From Lepraria neglecta (taxonomy: Eukaryota; Ascomycota; Lecanoromycetes; Lecanorales; Stereocaulaceae), in assembly GCA_033220425.1 (NCBI GenBank), contig CM065652.1, forward strand, positions 3,658,001 through 3,722,000: DNA of 64,000 bases, read 5' to 3'. The notes beneath the pieces were generated by a model. It was not told the origin of the DNA and did no database searches. It was given only the letters and a program-made list of their open reading frames with translations. Below, in pieces: positions 11,166-23,200 of this stretch; within the stretch, counting starts at the first letter, position 1; each line of letters begins with the position of its first letter. The translations under genes were made by a program, and so were the position numbers.

Positions 11166-12617
11166 TCACTCTTCTGCCCACCTCCTTTCTCTCAGAGGCT
11201 TCTCTTCGCCTTTCTTAGCCCGACTCCCATCTTCTTCCGCTCTCCAAGCCCAGTACTCCCCGAGCCTGACCTCCGCATACGACGCGTAGTCGAAATCAAT
11301 TTGTGATATAGTGGCTTGAATGAGCGCCCAGATACCCCAATAAAGCCCAGGAACGCCTCGGAACATGTCAATCTCGTCATAAAGGCGGGAGACCACTATG
11401 TCCTGGTCTGGTAGCTTGGTATGAGATGCGTAGCTTTGTATGTACTCTTCGATGAACTTTCGTCGTACGGAGCGGGTTGGGAGAACACCGAAATCGCAGT
11501 TGAATCCACCCCATTCGGCGAAGTGGTTTGCTATGTCGAAGGCTGCGGGTGAGGGTACGGCGTATTCATAGTCGATGAAGGCAACGGTTTCGATTGGGGA
11601 GTCCTTGTCCGCAGTAGAGCGAGGTTGGACTATGACATTGCCACTAAGGAGGTCGGTGTGGCCGAAGACGAGCTAGATTAAATATGTAAGCGACAGGCCT
11701 CGGGAGAACGAACGTCTTGAGATACTGGCGTACCCCATTTCCACCCAATCCAGGCGTATCACCCAATTCGGAAACCGTGCGCTCAAGCTCTTTCTGCAGC
11801 ACGTCCTTGCGTTTTATTTCTGCCTCATTTGATGTTGGTAGGGCGAAGACCCACTTCTGCATGATTGTCCAGACATTTGGAGTTGGCTTCCCTGGTGTGA
11901 TTGCATTGATCTTTTCCAAAGAGGGTAGTGACTTCGGAATTGTCGTCGTGAGTGGCACCTCCACTTCGTCTTGAACAACCGCTGTCCTCCCTGCCGATAC
12001 TATGGGTAGGGTCGCGTGCCATTCCCCTAGCCTGTGTGCTACTCCTCGCCAGACTGGCTCCACTGTCAGGTCTTCAGACGTGCATACTCGGCCTCTGATG
12101 AATTTGTAGATCAGACCGTTCTGAAAGCGGGCGAGCAGTGCGGGAGCAAGCTTATGTTGCGAAAGCAAGGAGTGGGATGTGGCTTCTTCTGTTCACGGTG
12201 ATTTCTGTTAATGGCGGGTTTGGTAGTAGGGATGGGAAGCAGGACCATCCACCTACTCTCCCTGTCAATGAGGACCTCAGTGCCCTTCCCATACGCTCGT
12301 AGTAGCACAGCTTCGTTGTCTATCTGCTCTTCCGTGTAGCCAGGCCTCCGCTTCACAGCTTTCAACAGCTAGCATTGAAAGTCAGCGAACCATCTGTACG
12401 CCAGTGACATTGGACGTCACCGTCCTGCCAAACCCACTGTATTTGTGATTCCATCCGTAAAGCGAATGAACTCAATCTTGCCCTCGCCATGTTCCCATTC
12501 TGGGAAGAGCGTCAAGACCAGCCGCAAAGCCGAAGTCTGAGAGTCCGCATTGTTGTAAGACAGAGGTATGTGTCGAAGGTCCCTGGAGACGCCAGTGTTC
12601 GTACTAGAGGAGGACAT
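11166..12617 (-). CDS. EKI1: Ethanolamine kinase (choline/ethanolamine kinase family)
   Basis: Four exons (12438-12617, 12257-12368, 11734-12188, 11166-11672) give 417 residues. Introns are 12369-12437, 12189-12256 and 11673-11733, all GT-AG. The enzyme phosphorylates ethanolamine with ATP, the first step of the CDP-ethanolamine branch of phosphatidylethanolamine synthesis. Exon 1 ends RFTDGITNT and exon 2 begins LLKAVKR, the start of the nucleotide-binding lobe. Exon 3 contains FQNGLIYKFIRGR and GDTPGLGGNG. Exon 4 opens with LVFGHTDLLSGNVI, the Brenner phosphotransferase motif, followed by FIDYEYAVPSPAAFDIANHF, the choline-kinase signature with the metal-binding Asp. GHTDL in place of GHNDL fits the ethanolamine kinase branch of the family. 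All splice junctions restore conserved text, so the gene looks functional. Confidence 0.9.
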
Positions 12618-13746
12618 AGTGAAGAGGGGTCATTGGACGCTGGATTGATCTGTCGGAGTTCAATTGCTGTATGGTTCTAACCTTGAGCAAGTCGATGCTT
12701 ATAACGGTGCTTAAATAGTCGTAGAGATCATGAGGTGCCTGCACCCATTGGTTACTAGAAAGGGCAAGGAGTCGTGTGAGCATCTTGCTTTGTGCTTGGC
12801 GAATGGGAGCGAGCCAGGAGGGGTCGGCAAAAAGGCGGGAACTTACCTAGCAGATATACAAAAGGCTCAACAAACAAAGTTATTACTACAGCTTCGCTTA
12901 TGTGTGTCCAATTTCTGATCTGTGCATTTTTCATTAGGCTATGACGTGGGGGTCTCTTGGACCCCTCGCCCTGACAGATTGACGACGATCCACCTTGCTC
13001 CAAGGCTCGCAATTGGTGCGCAAAAACGAAAACACGGTTTGGCGTCATCAAGCATATCAAGCATGCACACCGTGGTGGAGGGCACGGGTGATAATGTACC
13101 CTCAACGGCGTCTCCCCACATGCTTCTGCAAGCCCGGTACTTTATGGACATTTCTCGAAACATGGATGCAGGAACACACCCTCAGAGCATTTCAGAGTGA
13201 CCTATCTCACACTGGACCGGACCCGTCACCGTGCCTCTTGTCGTACTAGTTCCATCTACCTTCTTATTGGCGTCCCCAATCATGTCCCAAGGTACGCTGA
13301 AGTTGTCTGTGTTTCCCTAGTATCGCTGCTTCGGCATAGGTCATCAAGAGTTGATCGTTGCTGTTTCGAAAGCTGTGCCGTCTCTTTCATGCATGTGCTC
13401 GGTGTCTGTTTCGTCTGAAGGAATTTTAAAGGTATTGTTTGCTTGCTCCACATGTCCCTCCTCTCCCTCGTTTGGCAAATATCTGCCATTTCACATCTGT
13501 GACCACTTTCTGTATCTCCTTGGCTCAGCCTTCAATTGAGAAAGGTTGAGGCTTCCAGTGCCCATTACTCAAAGTCACGATCTCGCATCCAAGACTTCCG
13601 ATTTCCAATGTCCAAGAAACCTCTCTCTATCGTCCACGCTTCCACTCACTCCATTGGTGATTCGAAGTTGTAAGCGCTGAGGCTTTGAATCATTCTTGCA
13701 CGCTAATCTTCCTGAACCGTAACCAAGCAACGGGACAGCCACCGCG
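12618..13746. other. Divergent intergenic region
   Basis: 1.1 kb between divergent ethanolamine kinase and the DUF7703 gene. The part next to 13747 (about 13500-13746) is pyrimidine-rich, as in fungal 5' leaders. Several frames of 60-115 codons on both strands lack domains or good starts. Nothing else supportable. Confidence 0.5.
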
Positions 13747-15270
13747 ATGAGCTCCTATTCTCCGTACGCCGTTGCGGAGTCTGAACCTCCACAATGGAAG
13801 CCAGGAGAGGAACTGGCTGCAGCTGCCTTTATCGGCATAACCTTATATCTCATGTTAGATGTCAACGTCGGGATATGGCGCCTTTTCAAGAAAACACAAG
13901 GTCTCTACTACTGGACTATGAAGCTGGGTACTTTGGCAGTTGGCGTTGATGCCATCGGCGTGATCATTAAGTATTTGGTACCTAACTCAGGCTATATCTG
14001 GCCCCTATATACGACGTTCATGTTAGTCGGCTGGTCCATCTATGCTCCCGCGCAACTCCTGGTCCTGTACTCCAGGCTTCATCTCATCAATCAAGGTTAC
14101 CAAATACAGCGTTGGGTCCTGATCATGATACTATCAACGCTATTCTGCCTCGTCCTTCCTACCTGGATCGTCGTCTGGCCAGGATACGATATCGATCCCA
14201 AGGTTTCTTCTCTCTGGTCACCGCGAGAGGCTATCGTCGAGCGCTACACTCAGATAGGATTCACGCTCGTTGAATGTGTTCTCAGTGGTGTTTACGTCTG
14301 GCCTTTGCTTGGGCTACTAAGCCTGAAGGCCACCGTCCGACAACGCCAGGTCATGCTAGATATCATCTACGTGAATGTCGTTATCGTTGCTTCTGAGATA
14401 GCTGTCGTGATATTGGTATATCTCAACCAATTGGGTATTAGCCATCCTCTGCAGGCCTTCAGCTATGCGCTGAAATTGAAGCTCGAGTTCGTTGTCTTGA
14501 ATCAGCTCATGGCTGTCGCAGCCCGCGGTCTGAAGAAAGAGTCGTTCGAAGAGAGAAGATATCATCACCCGTCGACCGGAGGGAATTTCTCTGCCGAGTG
14601 TCGTCAGTGGGACGACAAATCACTTGTCATCCCGGCAAAACAGAGTCAAACTCAAAGCGGTGACGGCACATCTAGTTCGATGGGCTCAACCCAGATTACC
14701 GTACCCTCTCCAGTGCTGCCCAAGTCGCATCATACCCCAGCGGACTCAGTCAGTGGAAGAGACGCTTGCGATCAGACATTAAAAGAGCGACAAGGGTCTA
14801 GCGAGTCTACCAAAAGGGGGAAAGCCGATGACCACTTAGAATTCGATAACGAGATCTTCGGTGGCGAGCCAGATCTCTCAATTAAAAGTCTGTCGGAAGA
14901 CAGGACTTCCGGCAAGAAAGACACAGAAACAATTCGTGAGCATCCCAGCCAAGCCCTTTCTGGCGAGACACTGCAGCCTTCTGCCACCTCACCAAGGGGG
15001 GAAAGCCTCGAGCTTTATCCTCGCCCAGTACGAGAATTGATGCATCATGGGCCTCAATCGACACAGGGCAGGCCTGCGGGTCATGGAGTTGGGGACTCTG
15101 GTAAAAAGAATATGAATCCAAAGGAAGGCACAATCAAGCGACGCTTCCCAAGGAAGAGGAAGGACAATGTTATAGAGGAAGAGGAGGAAGAAATCGGTGT
15201 GCACATGTGGGAAAAGGGAGGCAAATTGGTAATGGAGGTTCCATGGTTCAAAACTAGGACTGGGATATGA
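13747..15270 (+). CDS. DUF7703 seven-helix integral membrane protein
   Basis: Single-exon gene of 507 codons; ATG in context ACCGCGATGAG. Seven hydrophobic segments fall in residues about 20-270: LAAAAFIGITLYLML, LGTLAVGVDAIGVII, LYTTFMLVGWSIYAPAQLLV, VLIMILSTLFCLVLPTWIVV, FTLVECVLSGVYVWPLLGLL, IIYVNVVIVASEIAVVILVY and LEFVVLNQLMAVAARG. This is the fungal DUF7703 arrangement, rhodopsin-like in helix number only. The remaining 230 residues are hydrophilic, Ser/Lys/Glu-rich and probably cytosolic and disordered, with basic (KRRFPRKRK) and acidic (EEEEEE) runs. Function unknown. The last 23 codons are echoed by a diverged copy just after the stop codon (see repeat at 15196-15350). Confidence 0.8.
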   Translation: MSSYSPYAVAESEPPQWKPGEELAAAAFIGITLYLMLDVNVGIWRLFKKTQGLYYWTMKLGTLAVGVDAIGVIIKYLVPNSGYIWPLYTTFMLVGWSIYAPAQLLVLYSRLHLINQGYQIQRWVLIMILSTLFCLVLPTWIVVWPGYDIDPKVSSLWSPREAIVERYTQIGFTLVECVLSGVYVWPLLGLLSLKATVRQRQVMLDIIYVNVVIVASEIAVVILVYLNQLGISHPLQAFSYALKLKLEFVVLNQLMAVAARGLKKESFEERRYHHPSTGGNFSAECRQWDDKSLVIPAKQSQTQSGDGTSSSMGSTQITVPSPVLPKSHHTPADSVSGRDACDQTLKERQGSSESTKRGKADDHLEFDNEIFGGEPDLSIKSLSEDRTSGKKDTETIREHPSQALSGETLQPSATSPRGESLELYPRPVRELMHHGPQSTQGRPAGHGVGDSGKKNMNPKEGTIKRRFPRKRKDNVIEEEEEEIGVHMWEKGGKLVMEVPWFKTRTGI

Positions 15271-15350
15271 CCGTATCTACTATATATGGCGGTGCACACG
15301 TGGGAGAGAGGGGGTAAACTGGTACCAGGGGTGCCATGATTCAGGTTAAA
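15196..15350 (+). repeat. Diverged tandem duplication across the DUF7703 stop codon
   Basis: The segment from about 15196 (coding VHMWEKGGKLVMEVPWF) recurs at about 15289-15350, where the same frame sense would read VHTWERGGKLVPGVP before a stop. The period is about 93 bp. The second copy lies downstream of the TGA at 15268-15270, so it is untranslated or a remnant of a formerly longer C-terminus. Confidence 0.7.
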
Positions 15351-15549
15351 GGTTGATAGTAGACCAGGATCAATGCTCGGATCTGCCTCTGCATACCGTT
15401 CTGACAACTTCGAAAGTCTAGTATGACACCCGAGCACAGGATCATAGACTCTCATTGATATGGCCTAATCAGTGGGCAATGAATCTGGAAAATCAACAGC
15501 ACCCACCATGCACATCTCCTTACTGCATCAGACATGAAATCATCACTCA

Positions 15550-16969
15550 CCTGCGTGCAATGTCTTTTCTATAAAACATTTTCTCGAATTTGATTGATTC
15601 CACACCCTTGTATGCTGTCGCTACGGCTTCTTCTAACGTTTCTCCGGTAGCAGCAACTGAGAATACGCGGCCGCAGGCTGTTCTTAGCTGCCCATGCTCC
15701 AGACGTGTCCCCGCATGAAACACAATCACGCCTATGGAGTTATTAAGTCAGAAATCGGACAGGCCAACAAAAGCTGGAGCCCGATCACGTACTGGGAGGG
15801 ACTGGCCCCAAATTGATCAGATCACCTTCTGCGTAGGCTTCCGGATAGCCACCTGTGACAACAAAAACAATGCAGCCAAACCCAGGCATTGTGGTTATTT
15901 TGACCTGATGCAATCACTGCTCTGTGCATGCCATCATAATCTCTGCAAGATCGGTATCTTCATCTAGCAAGAGTAGAGCCGACTGTGTCTTTGGCTCTCC
16001 GAACCTGGCGCTGTACTCTAGCACCTGTGGCCCCAAGTCTGGGAGCATGAGACCAGTGAAGAGCATGCCGATGTATGTCAGCCCTTACAAGACGTCAGTG
16101 ATATGTACATGTGCCATGTGGTGAATCTCGCGGGACCAGACCTTCAGACTTTAGACCTTCAAAAGTCGGCTTCAAGATCTCTTCCTCGATCCGCTCTAAA
16201 ACCTGCGGAGTAGCTGGGGGAATCGGAGCAAAGACCCATCGAATATACGCTTGTGATCCTGGCTAGGCGGTAGTGTTCGCGTAGTGTTCCCATCGCTAAA
16301 AGTCAAGATACTAGTTTCATCCCCGGTCAGAAATTCCTCTATGACTACAAAGGACCCAGCTGAACCAAATTTCCCTTCGAGCATGAACTCCTTGAGAATT
16401 TCGTCAGCATTACTAAACTCCTCGGCAATTACAACAACTTTTCCAGCAGCTAGCCCAGATGCTTTGATAACCACTGGAAGAGTTGCCGATACCAGGTAAG
16501 ACTTTGCTTGGTCGTAGCTGCTGAAATTGCCATATTCCGCTGTAGGAATGCCATGTCTGCGCATGAAATCTTTGACCCACGTCTTAGAACCTTCAATCAC
16601 AGCACTGACCTTTGTTAGAGCAAAACATGGGATGCCAGCTACACGTCCGATCAGAAAGCGAAGAAAAATGGAATTTCATGAAGGGTAGAAATCGAACCTT
16701 CGTTGCAAAATCCTTCGATCCCATCGACGACGGCTTGATCAGTCCCGGCAACAAAGAGACTAATTTTCAGGCTTTTGGGTAATTCAACCAGGGCAGGGTA
16801 GTCGTCGGCCTTTGTACTATCCACGTTTGAGGCTTTGTCTGGTCCGCGGGCTGTCTGTTCCTCCATTGCCAGGCACCACGTAGATGTGTTCGACAAGAGG
16901 GGACTGGCTCAGCTTCCATGCTAAAGCATGCTCTCGACCACCCTTCGCGATGAGTAGAATTCTAAGCAT
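15550..16969 (-). pseudogene. ADE5,7: Partial ADE5,7 copy: GARS (phosphoribosylamine-glycine ligase) half, decayed
   Basis: Minus-strand ATG at 16969 opens [20 protein letters not shown], the start of a GARS (PurD) domain, and the homology runs to KGVESIKFEKMFYRKDIARR near 15550. In fungi this domain is the first half of the bifunctional GARS-AIRS purine enzyme; here the AIRS half is absent. Damage visible: a 4-bp ACAG duplication near 16858 shifts the frame; the GPNTGGMGCY-type ATP-grasp loop expected after HKRIFDG (near 16222) is missing with another shift; a TGA lies in frame at 15914-15916; and GKGV of the ATP loop reads GKVV. Three introns still fit with GT-AG ends and restore homology: 16639-16697, 16084-16141 and 15732-15792. 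Homology stops at what looks like another donor site (GTGAGT). The copy arose by DNA-level partial duplication, and a functional ADE5,7 should exist elsewhere. Confidence 0.85.
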
Positions 16970-17666
16970 CTTCTGAGGGGAAGCTTGTTGGAAGCACAAG
17001 ATGGCAGTGGTCCGCTAGGGGTGAAGGGTCGGCATTGTGAATGAGAGTACTTCTTCAGCTTTTTTCGATCTCATGGAATTAAAGCATAATTTGAGCTCAG
17101 CTAAGACTCTGAATCTTAAATCTCTCAAGCTAACAGAAGACGATGAATCCTTACAGCCTTGCTCCCAGGGAAAATTTTAGTTTGCCGTTCTGGGAACTGC
17201 TTCAGCACATGATAACTTCTCGACAATAGATCTTATCAAGAAATCTTTGGTACATGAATTATAGCTTGATTGATTTTGAGTAGTCTGCTCCGCAGCTGCG
17301 AGTTTATAACTCTATTATTCGTGGTGTTATTTAAGTACGCGATTTACTGCTCGCCCTTCCAGCTCGGCAAACTTATTTTTACGTGTAACCCTAACAGCTC
17401 CAAAAATGGATTAGCGCATGTTGGATATTGCCAAGTCTGGTTTATCAGAGGCCTGCGCTCTTATCTTTCAACCACTTTCCACGGCTAATGCTTGTGGGAG
17501 GATCTGCCGATAGCATGGCAGGTGCAAACTTCACACGCCTGTGGGCCGTCTCCATGGCTAGAACTCCGTGGAGAAATATCAGCAGTCCTCAAATATCCAT
17601 ATGTGACCTTGCTATGTCCTTTTGCTACCCTCTGTCAGCCTACGAAGCACCAATTGTTGCCCAGGC
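16970..17666. other. Upstream region of CLC channel and GARS relic
   Basis: 700 bp between the GARS relic and the CLC channel start. No other gene or repeat seen; it should contain the CLC promoter and leader. Confidence 0.5.
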
Positions 17667-20073
17667 ATGTCCCAAGACGAGGAGCAGGCTACCGAGCGTA
17701 CCAAGCTGCTCTACCATGCTGCTAATGACAGGCGATTGAGTGCCGTCCAGCAAGAAGAGGAATCTCAATCACTTATTGGCTCCCACATGAGCAAAGACGA
17801 ACTAGCTCTCCACGATTCGCCTGTTGGCGAAAGGTTACCATACAATGACTACACAACCATAGACTGGCTTCACGATCTTGTGAGACAGCCACTTTCCCCA
17901 GTAGAACCTCAATTGACAACTCACAGGTCAAATCCTCCTACCGTTACCGTTCTGTCCATTCTAAACAAGGCATCCGCTATGCCATTGTCTCCACCTTCGA
18001 AGACTGCTCCGGCTGGATCGCGGCTGCCCTCATAGGCATCCTTACAGCATGTGTCGCGTTCCTCGTCGATGTCGCCGAAGCCACAGTGAGTGATTGGAAG
18101 CTGGGATACTGCAAAACGAACCCTTTCTCAAATCGAGAAAGCTGCTGTACGGATCATACTCCATTGGGTATCAATAAAGCAAATCTCGGAGAGGGTTGCG
18201 AAGAATGGCATATGTGGACGAACCATTGGTACAGAGCCTTCGCCATATTTGTGGGATTCGCTCTTCTGTACGGAGTCGTCAGCTCCTCGCTCACCATGAC
18301 CACCAAGTCAAATTTACCTGCTGCAGCGCCTGAGCACGGCGATACACAACACCATGGACCGGGCTCGGGCACAGATCAAACAGTCGTCGGCAAATCGATG
18401 TACCTGGCTGCAGGCTCTGGCATACCAGAGATCAAGACCATACTGTCAGGCTTCGTCATTCCTCACTTTTTGGACCTCAAGGTCCTTTTCGTCAAAGCCG
18501 TCGGGGCTGTCTTCGCTGTTGCAACGGGAATGTGTTTGGGAAAAGAAGGGCCGTTCGTACATATCTCTACGTGCGTGGCATATTTAGTCGGGAAGTGCTT
18601 CCCTAAGTATCGAGAAAACGGAAGGAAGATGCGTGAGCTTCTGAGTGCTGGCTGCTCGTCGGGGCTATCGGTTGCCTTTGGTGCACCGATTGGAGGCGTT
18701 CTATTCAGCTATGAGGTAAGCATTCTTTCTCTCTACAATCCTAGGTACTCATTTTTTTGCAGGAAATCAGCACACACTTCCCCCGAAAAGTCCTCTGGCG
18801 AGCGTTCTTCTGCTCACTCTGGGCTGCAATGATCTTGAAAGCACTCAATCCCACTGGCACCGGGAAACTCGCCCTCTACGAGACCAATTACGGAATATCT
18901 TACTCTCCAGTCCATTACCTGGTCTTCATAATACTTGGTATTGCAGGGGGTTTGTGGGGAGGCATTTTCTGCAAGTGCAATTTCATGTGGTCCAAAAGTT
19001 TCCGCCAATTCAACATAATCAAGAATTATCCCGTCTTCGAAGTCTTCCTCGTCGTCCTCGCAACCGGCCTCCTCCAGTACCCCAACCCAATGACTCGCGA
19101 GCCTGGCGACAAAATCATCAGAAACCTCCTACAGGATTGCCGCCGCAATACCGAAACCTGGATCTGCCAGAATGAGGCCAAGGGTTCCCCACCTAAGTAT
19201 ATCGGCTGGCTCGTCTACGGCACCCTTGTGAAGCTCGTGCTGACAATCATAACGTTCGGCTGCAAAGTCCCATCCGGAATCATCATCCCTGCCCTTGACG
19301 CTGGTGCCTTCTTTGGGCGCCTGATCGGCCAATGGATCACCGACATCTCGCCTGGTATCTTCGCCATGGTTGGCGCTGCTGCCTTCCTGGCTGGAGTCTC
19401 TCGCATGACCATCTCTCTCTGTGTCATCATGTTTGAACTCACAGGCGAACTCGAATACATCGTTCCGCATATGATCGCCATCCTCGTCGCAAAATGGGTC
19501 GCCGACGCCCTAGAGCGAGAAGGCGTCTACGATCTCGCACAGACAGTCCTTGGCCATCCATTCCTTGACCTAGACCACGCCACGGGGCTTGTAAAAAAGG
19601 AGAAAACACTAGTGGAAGAACTGATCCCGCCGAAACAGACTATGGACGACATCACTGTCAATGTTCCAAAAGACAACATGGTCTCGCGCAAAATCCTCGA
19701 AGAGAAACTCGAAAAATTAAAAGAGCGAGGATTGTTAGACGCCGGCCTTGTCCTCGTCCAAGACGGTATGCTGCAAGGCTATCTTGCGGAAGGCGAACTC
19801 GATTTCGGATTAACTGAACTCGGCGAGGTCTGGGATAGTAGCTGTAAAATTCGATTGCTTGGGCAAGGAGAGGAGGGCGAATTCGATCTGACGGCTTTTG
19901 TGGATCGCACACCGTTGTCTATTTGTGCGAAGGCGCCGATGGAGTATGCGGTTGAGATGTTTGGGAAGCTTGGCTTGAGGCATATGTGTGTGGTTGAGGA
20001 GGGGACGGGGAAATTGGTGGGGGTTATTATCAAGAAGAGGTTGGTCGTTTGGTTGGAGGGGTTGAAGCAGTGA
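17667..20073 (+). CDS. CLC-family voltage-gated chloride channel/antiporter (Gef1-like)
   Basis: Three exons (17667-17879, 17927-18715, 18763-20073) give 770 residues; both introns are 47 nt and phase 0. The protein moves chloride (often in exchange for protons) across Golgi, vacuole or endosome membranes. Core CLC motifs are present: AAGSGIPEIK (selectivity), LGKEGPFVHIS with the gating glutamate, and GCKVPSGIIIPALDAGAFFG. An N-terminal TIDWLHDL is shared with other fungal CLCs. After the last helices (MFELTGELEYIVPHM) come two CBS-type segments, about residues 620-770, ending GVIIKKRLVVWLEGL. Reading across either intron would break the motif text, so the spliced model is preferred. It is convergent with MAK21, with about 150 bp between the stop codons. 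Confidence 0.93.
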
Positions 20074-20223
20074 TTGTCAGTCACTTAAGCGGCAAACGGG
20101 AAACTGGCCAGGTTGAATATATTGTACAATCAAAACGGGTATATGGGATGATGTTTACAGGTTATGTCATACTCTAGCTTGATACAGACAGCTATTTGCT
20201 TTCATCTTTACAAACGAACATGT

Positions 20224-23200
20224 TTATTCATCGTCGTCTTCATCCAGCATCTTAGCATAATCCTCCGCCGACGCAAAAGTAGGCAGATTTTTGAGTCTCC
20301 GCCTCTTCTTGTTGCGTTGCTCTCCTTCCTCTGCAGCCGGCACTGCTGCTCCCTTCCTCTTCGCACCCTGTACCTCCTTCTCAAAGGCTTGCTCAAGATC
20401 ACTAGGCACCTCATCCTCACTATCAAACAGCGCTTCATCACCCTCATCACCCAAGTCCAGAGACCCATCATCCTCATCTTCCCGATCTTCCGCCTCAGCA
20501 AGCCCAACCCCTCCTTCTTCCTCATCATCATCCTCCAACCCCTCCATCTCACTTCCAAAACCAACTTCCTCATCACTAAACCCGCCATCACTCCCCCCCC
20601 AACCTCAGGCCTACTCTCCACCAACGCCTTCCAGATCTCTTCTTCGTCGCCTTCACTCTCGCTCCCCTCATCCGCCCCTTTCCTTGCCTCCTTTTTCTTC
20701 TTAGCTTTCTCCCGTCCCCTACCCAACGTAGCGAAGTATTTATGAAAGAACACTTCATCAGCACCAACTTTCTCACTTGCCTGCCTCCAAAACGCTTCGG
20801 AATTGACTGGTTGTCTCGATCTTTCCTTTTCTGAATACTTACTCACAAGCAAAGTGCTTGAGTCGCCGCCAGCGAGTGGCTGCATGATGCTTGCCCCCTT
20901 CGTCTTCGATGTGGATGTGGATTTGGGGTTGCGGTAGACGAAGCGATCGAGGAAGTGGATGAGGGTGTTGAGGGAGAGGTCGGGTTTTGGTGGCATGGGT
21001 GTGTGAGTGAGGAGGCGGGTCGCGAAGAGGGAGACCGAGGGGTGGTAGTGCGTTGTCAGGGGGAGGAGTTCCCAGAGGGAGGATTTGTCTGCGTTACTGT
21101 ACTCGGGGTCGCGCTTACGGCCGTCGTAGGTGGGCTTTGAGTAGGGTTTGGTGGGGGAGGTTGAGGTGGTGTTTTGAGGGGCTCCATTGGTGAGAGCCTC
21201 TTCAACGTCGCGGAAGGTCTCTTCTTCGTCTTCATCATCGTTGGCTTCGGGGTCGTCTATGAAGGATGAGAGATTGGCGAATACGCTTTCCAGTTCGCGG
21301 AGGAGATAGAGGGTACCGCATGTGAAGGAGGGTTGGTGCATTGTTACCACTTGTAGTAATCGTTTTGCGAATGCCTTCACTCGTTTGACGTTCAGGTCGG
21401 ATCTTAGCGCTCTGAAGAGGAGATTCAGGTAGAGCGCTTGCTTCGAAGAGGTCAGCAGGCGAGGGTCAAGAAGTGATTCGTAGAGCGTTCGGTAGAATCG
21501 ATCTACTGAGCCTTGGTGGGAGCCATTGAGCTGCTGTATAAGCATGAGTGCCTGGATGCTTGTATTGAAGTTTGACGAGTGCGTCACTGTGAAGAGCGTA
21601 TCTAAGTGCTTTTCGAACGACTCGTCATTGGTACTAGTGAAGGGTATTGCACGATTGACCCCAGTGAGCACCGCCGAGAGCATTTTCTCTCGTAGATCTT
21701 CATCAACAGTCGTAGCTTTCTCCTTCTCGGCCTGCTTCTTCTGCGCCTTCTTGCCACCAGGTCCTCCGCCACCTTGCACTTCGCCCTTTTTATTGATGGT
21801 AATGCTGTTGACGCCGGTAGCTGTAGCTTTGGCTTTCGTTTGTGGCTTTTCCAATAGCTTAATAAACAAGCTGAAGTAGATATCAAGCAGCTTCCTTGCA
21901 ACTCCTTCTTCCTTCCCGCTCAAGACTGTTTGATTCAGAGTGATAGTTGCATAATACTGAGCGTGTAAGCTCTGGCCAGGCCGGAACAAAAGGTCTGACT
22001 CGATTGCTGAAATTATCGTGGGCTTCATGAGCGGATGCGTAGTCTCTAGCTGCAGGATATTGAAGGACGTCTTGGATGCAATTTTCTTATCCGAATCACC
22101 GAGCTTGTTCACAAGCAGCCGAAGAAGATTTGCTTCTTGTTCAGGCTTTTCTTTAAGAAGCTGACAAACATAGTCAACTGCCTTGCCTCTGGCAAAGACC
22201 ACTTCGTCATTGCACCAGGTTTCGATAATTTTCAGGACCTCGAAGAATGTGTTTTTCAGCCAATCCTCGTATGCCCATGCAATTAAGTGCGACTTTCCGA
22301 GCTGCTTTGGAAGTGGCTCTCTTGAGGTCCATTGAAAGTGTGTAGGGTCAAAAGCTGCTGACAAGGCTGGCTGGCTGGCAAAAGTTCTGAGCTTCCTATG
22401 CGAGGGAAGAAGATTACCAGGGCCAAAGAGATCCTTCAATGCCCCAAGTACTTCCACAGCTTGGCCTCTGCTGCGCTTACGTGCCAGGGCGACCAGGCTT
22501 TCCAAAGCTTTCATATTATGGACTGGAGATTCTTGGACCGAGAGCGTCAAAGCAGAGATCTTATCCAAAAGGGTACCCGTTGACATGATAGTAGAGTAGA
22601 ATTGGTGTGCTGACGAGGCGGATATGATGTGTGCCCCATACTGCTTGTTATCATTCTCGAGTAAAGATCTCGCATACTCGTAAAGGCGATCTGAAAGGTC
22701 CTGTGGTAGAGCTGTAATCTCTTGCGGTGGAGTTGGTAATGTGGGCAACGAAACGGTATGCCACTCAGACTGTGGTGGGAAAGCAAGTGACATCTGGCCC
22801 TTCCCAGATGGTTTTGCAGCTTTTGTTTCTAGTTTCATGCCATTCACCACTGGCGGTGCCACCTTTTCTCCCCTATGAGTTCTGGGCTCTGGATTCTGCA
22901 CTTCACCCTCATCTTCTGTATCTGTAGTCTCCGATAAATCTTTCTGCGGCCTTTTGTCCACGCCAAGCTGCCTGACTAATTGTTGCAACTCTTTCCTGAG
23001 ATCGCGGCCAGAAGTCTCGCCTACTTCTGCAGCTTCGCCCTCCATTTCCGAGTCTGATGGGGCGTCGGCGACAAGGTCGAGATCGTCCTTGGTGCCGCCG
23101 AGTGCCTGAATGTCTTCTTCAATTTCGGCATTGTTTTCTGCTGCAGGCTTCTGCGTCCTTGTCCCAAGCTTGATGCCATTGACGTAGTCTCCGCTTTTGA

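Noticed and set aside
16680-16702. GGTTCGATTTC resembling a tRNA B box
   Set aside because: It is the exon-intron junction of the GARS relic; there is no A box, acceptor stem or anticodon arm around it.
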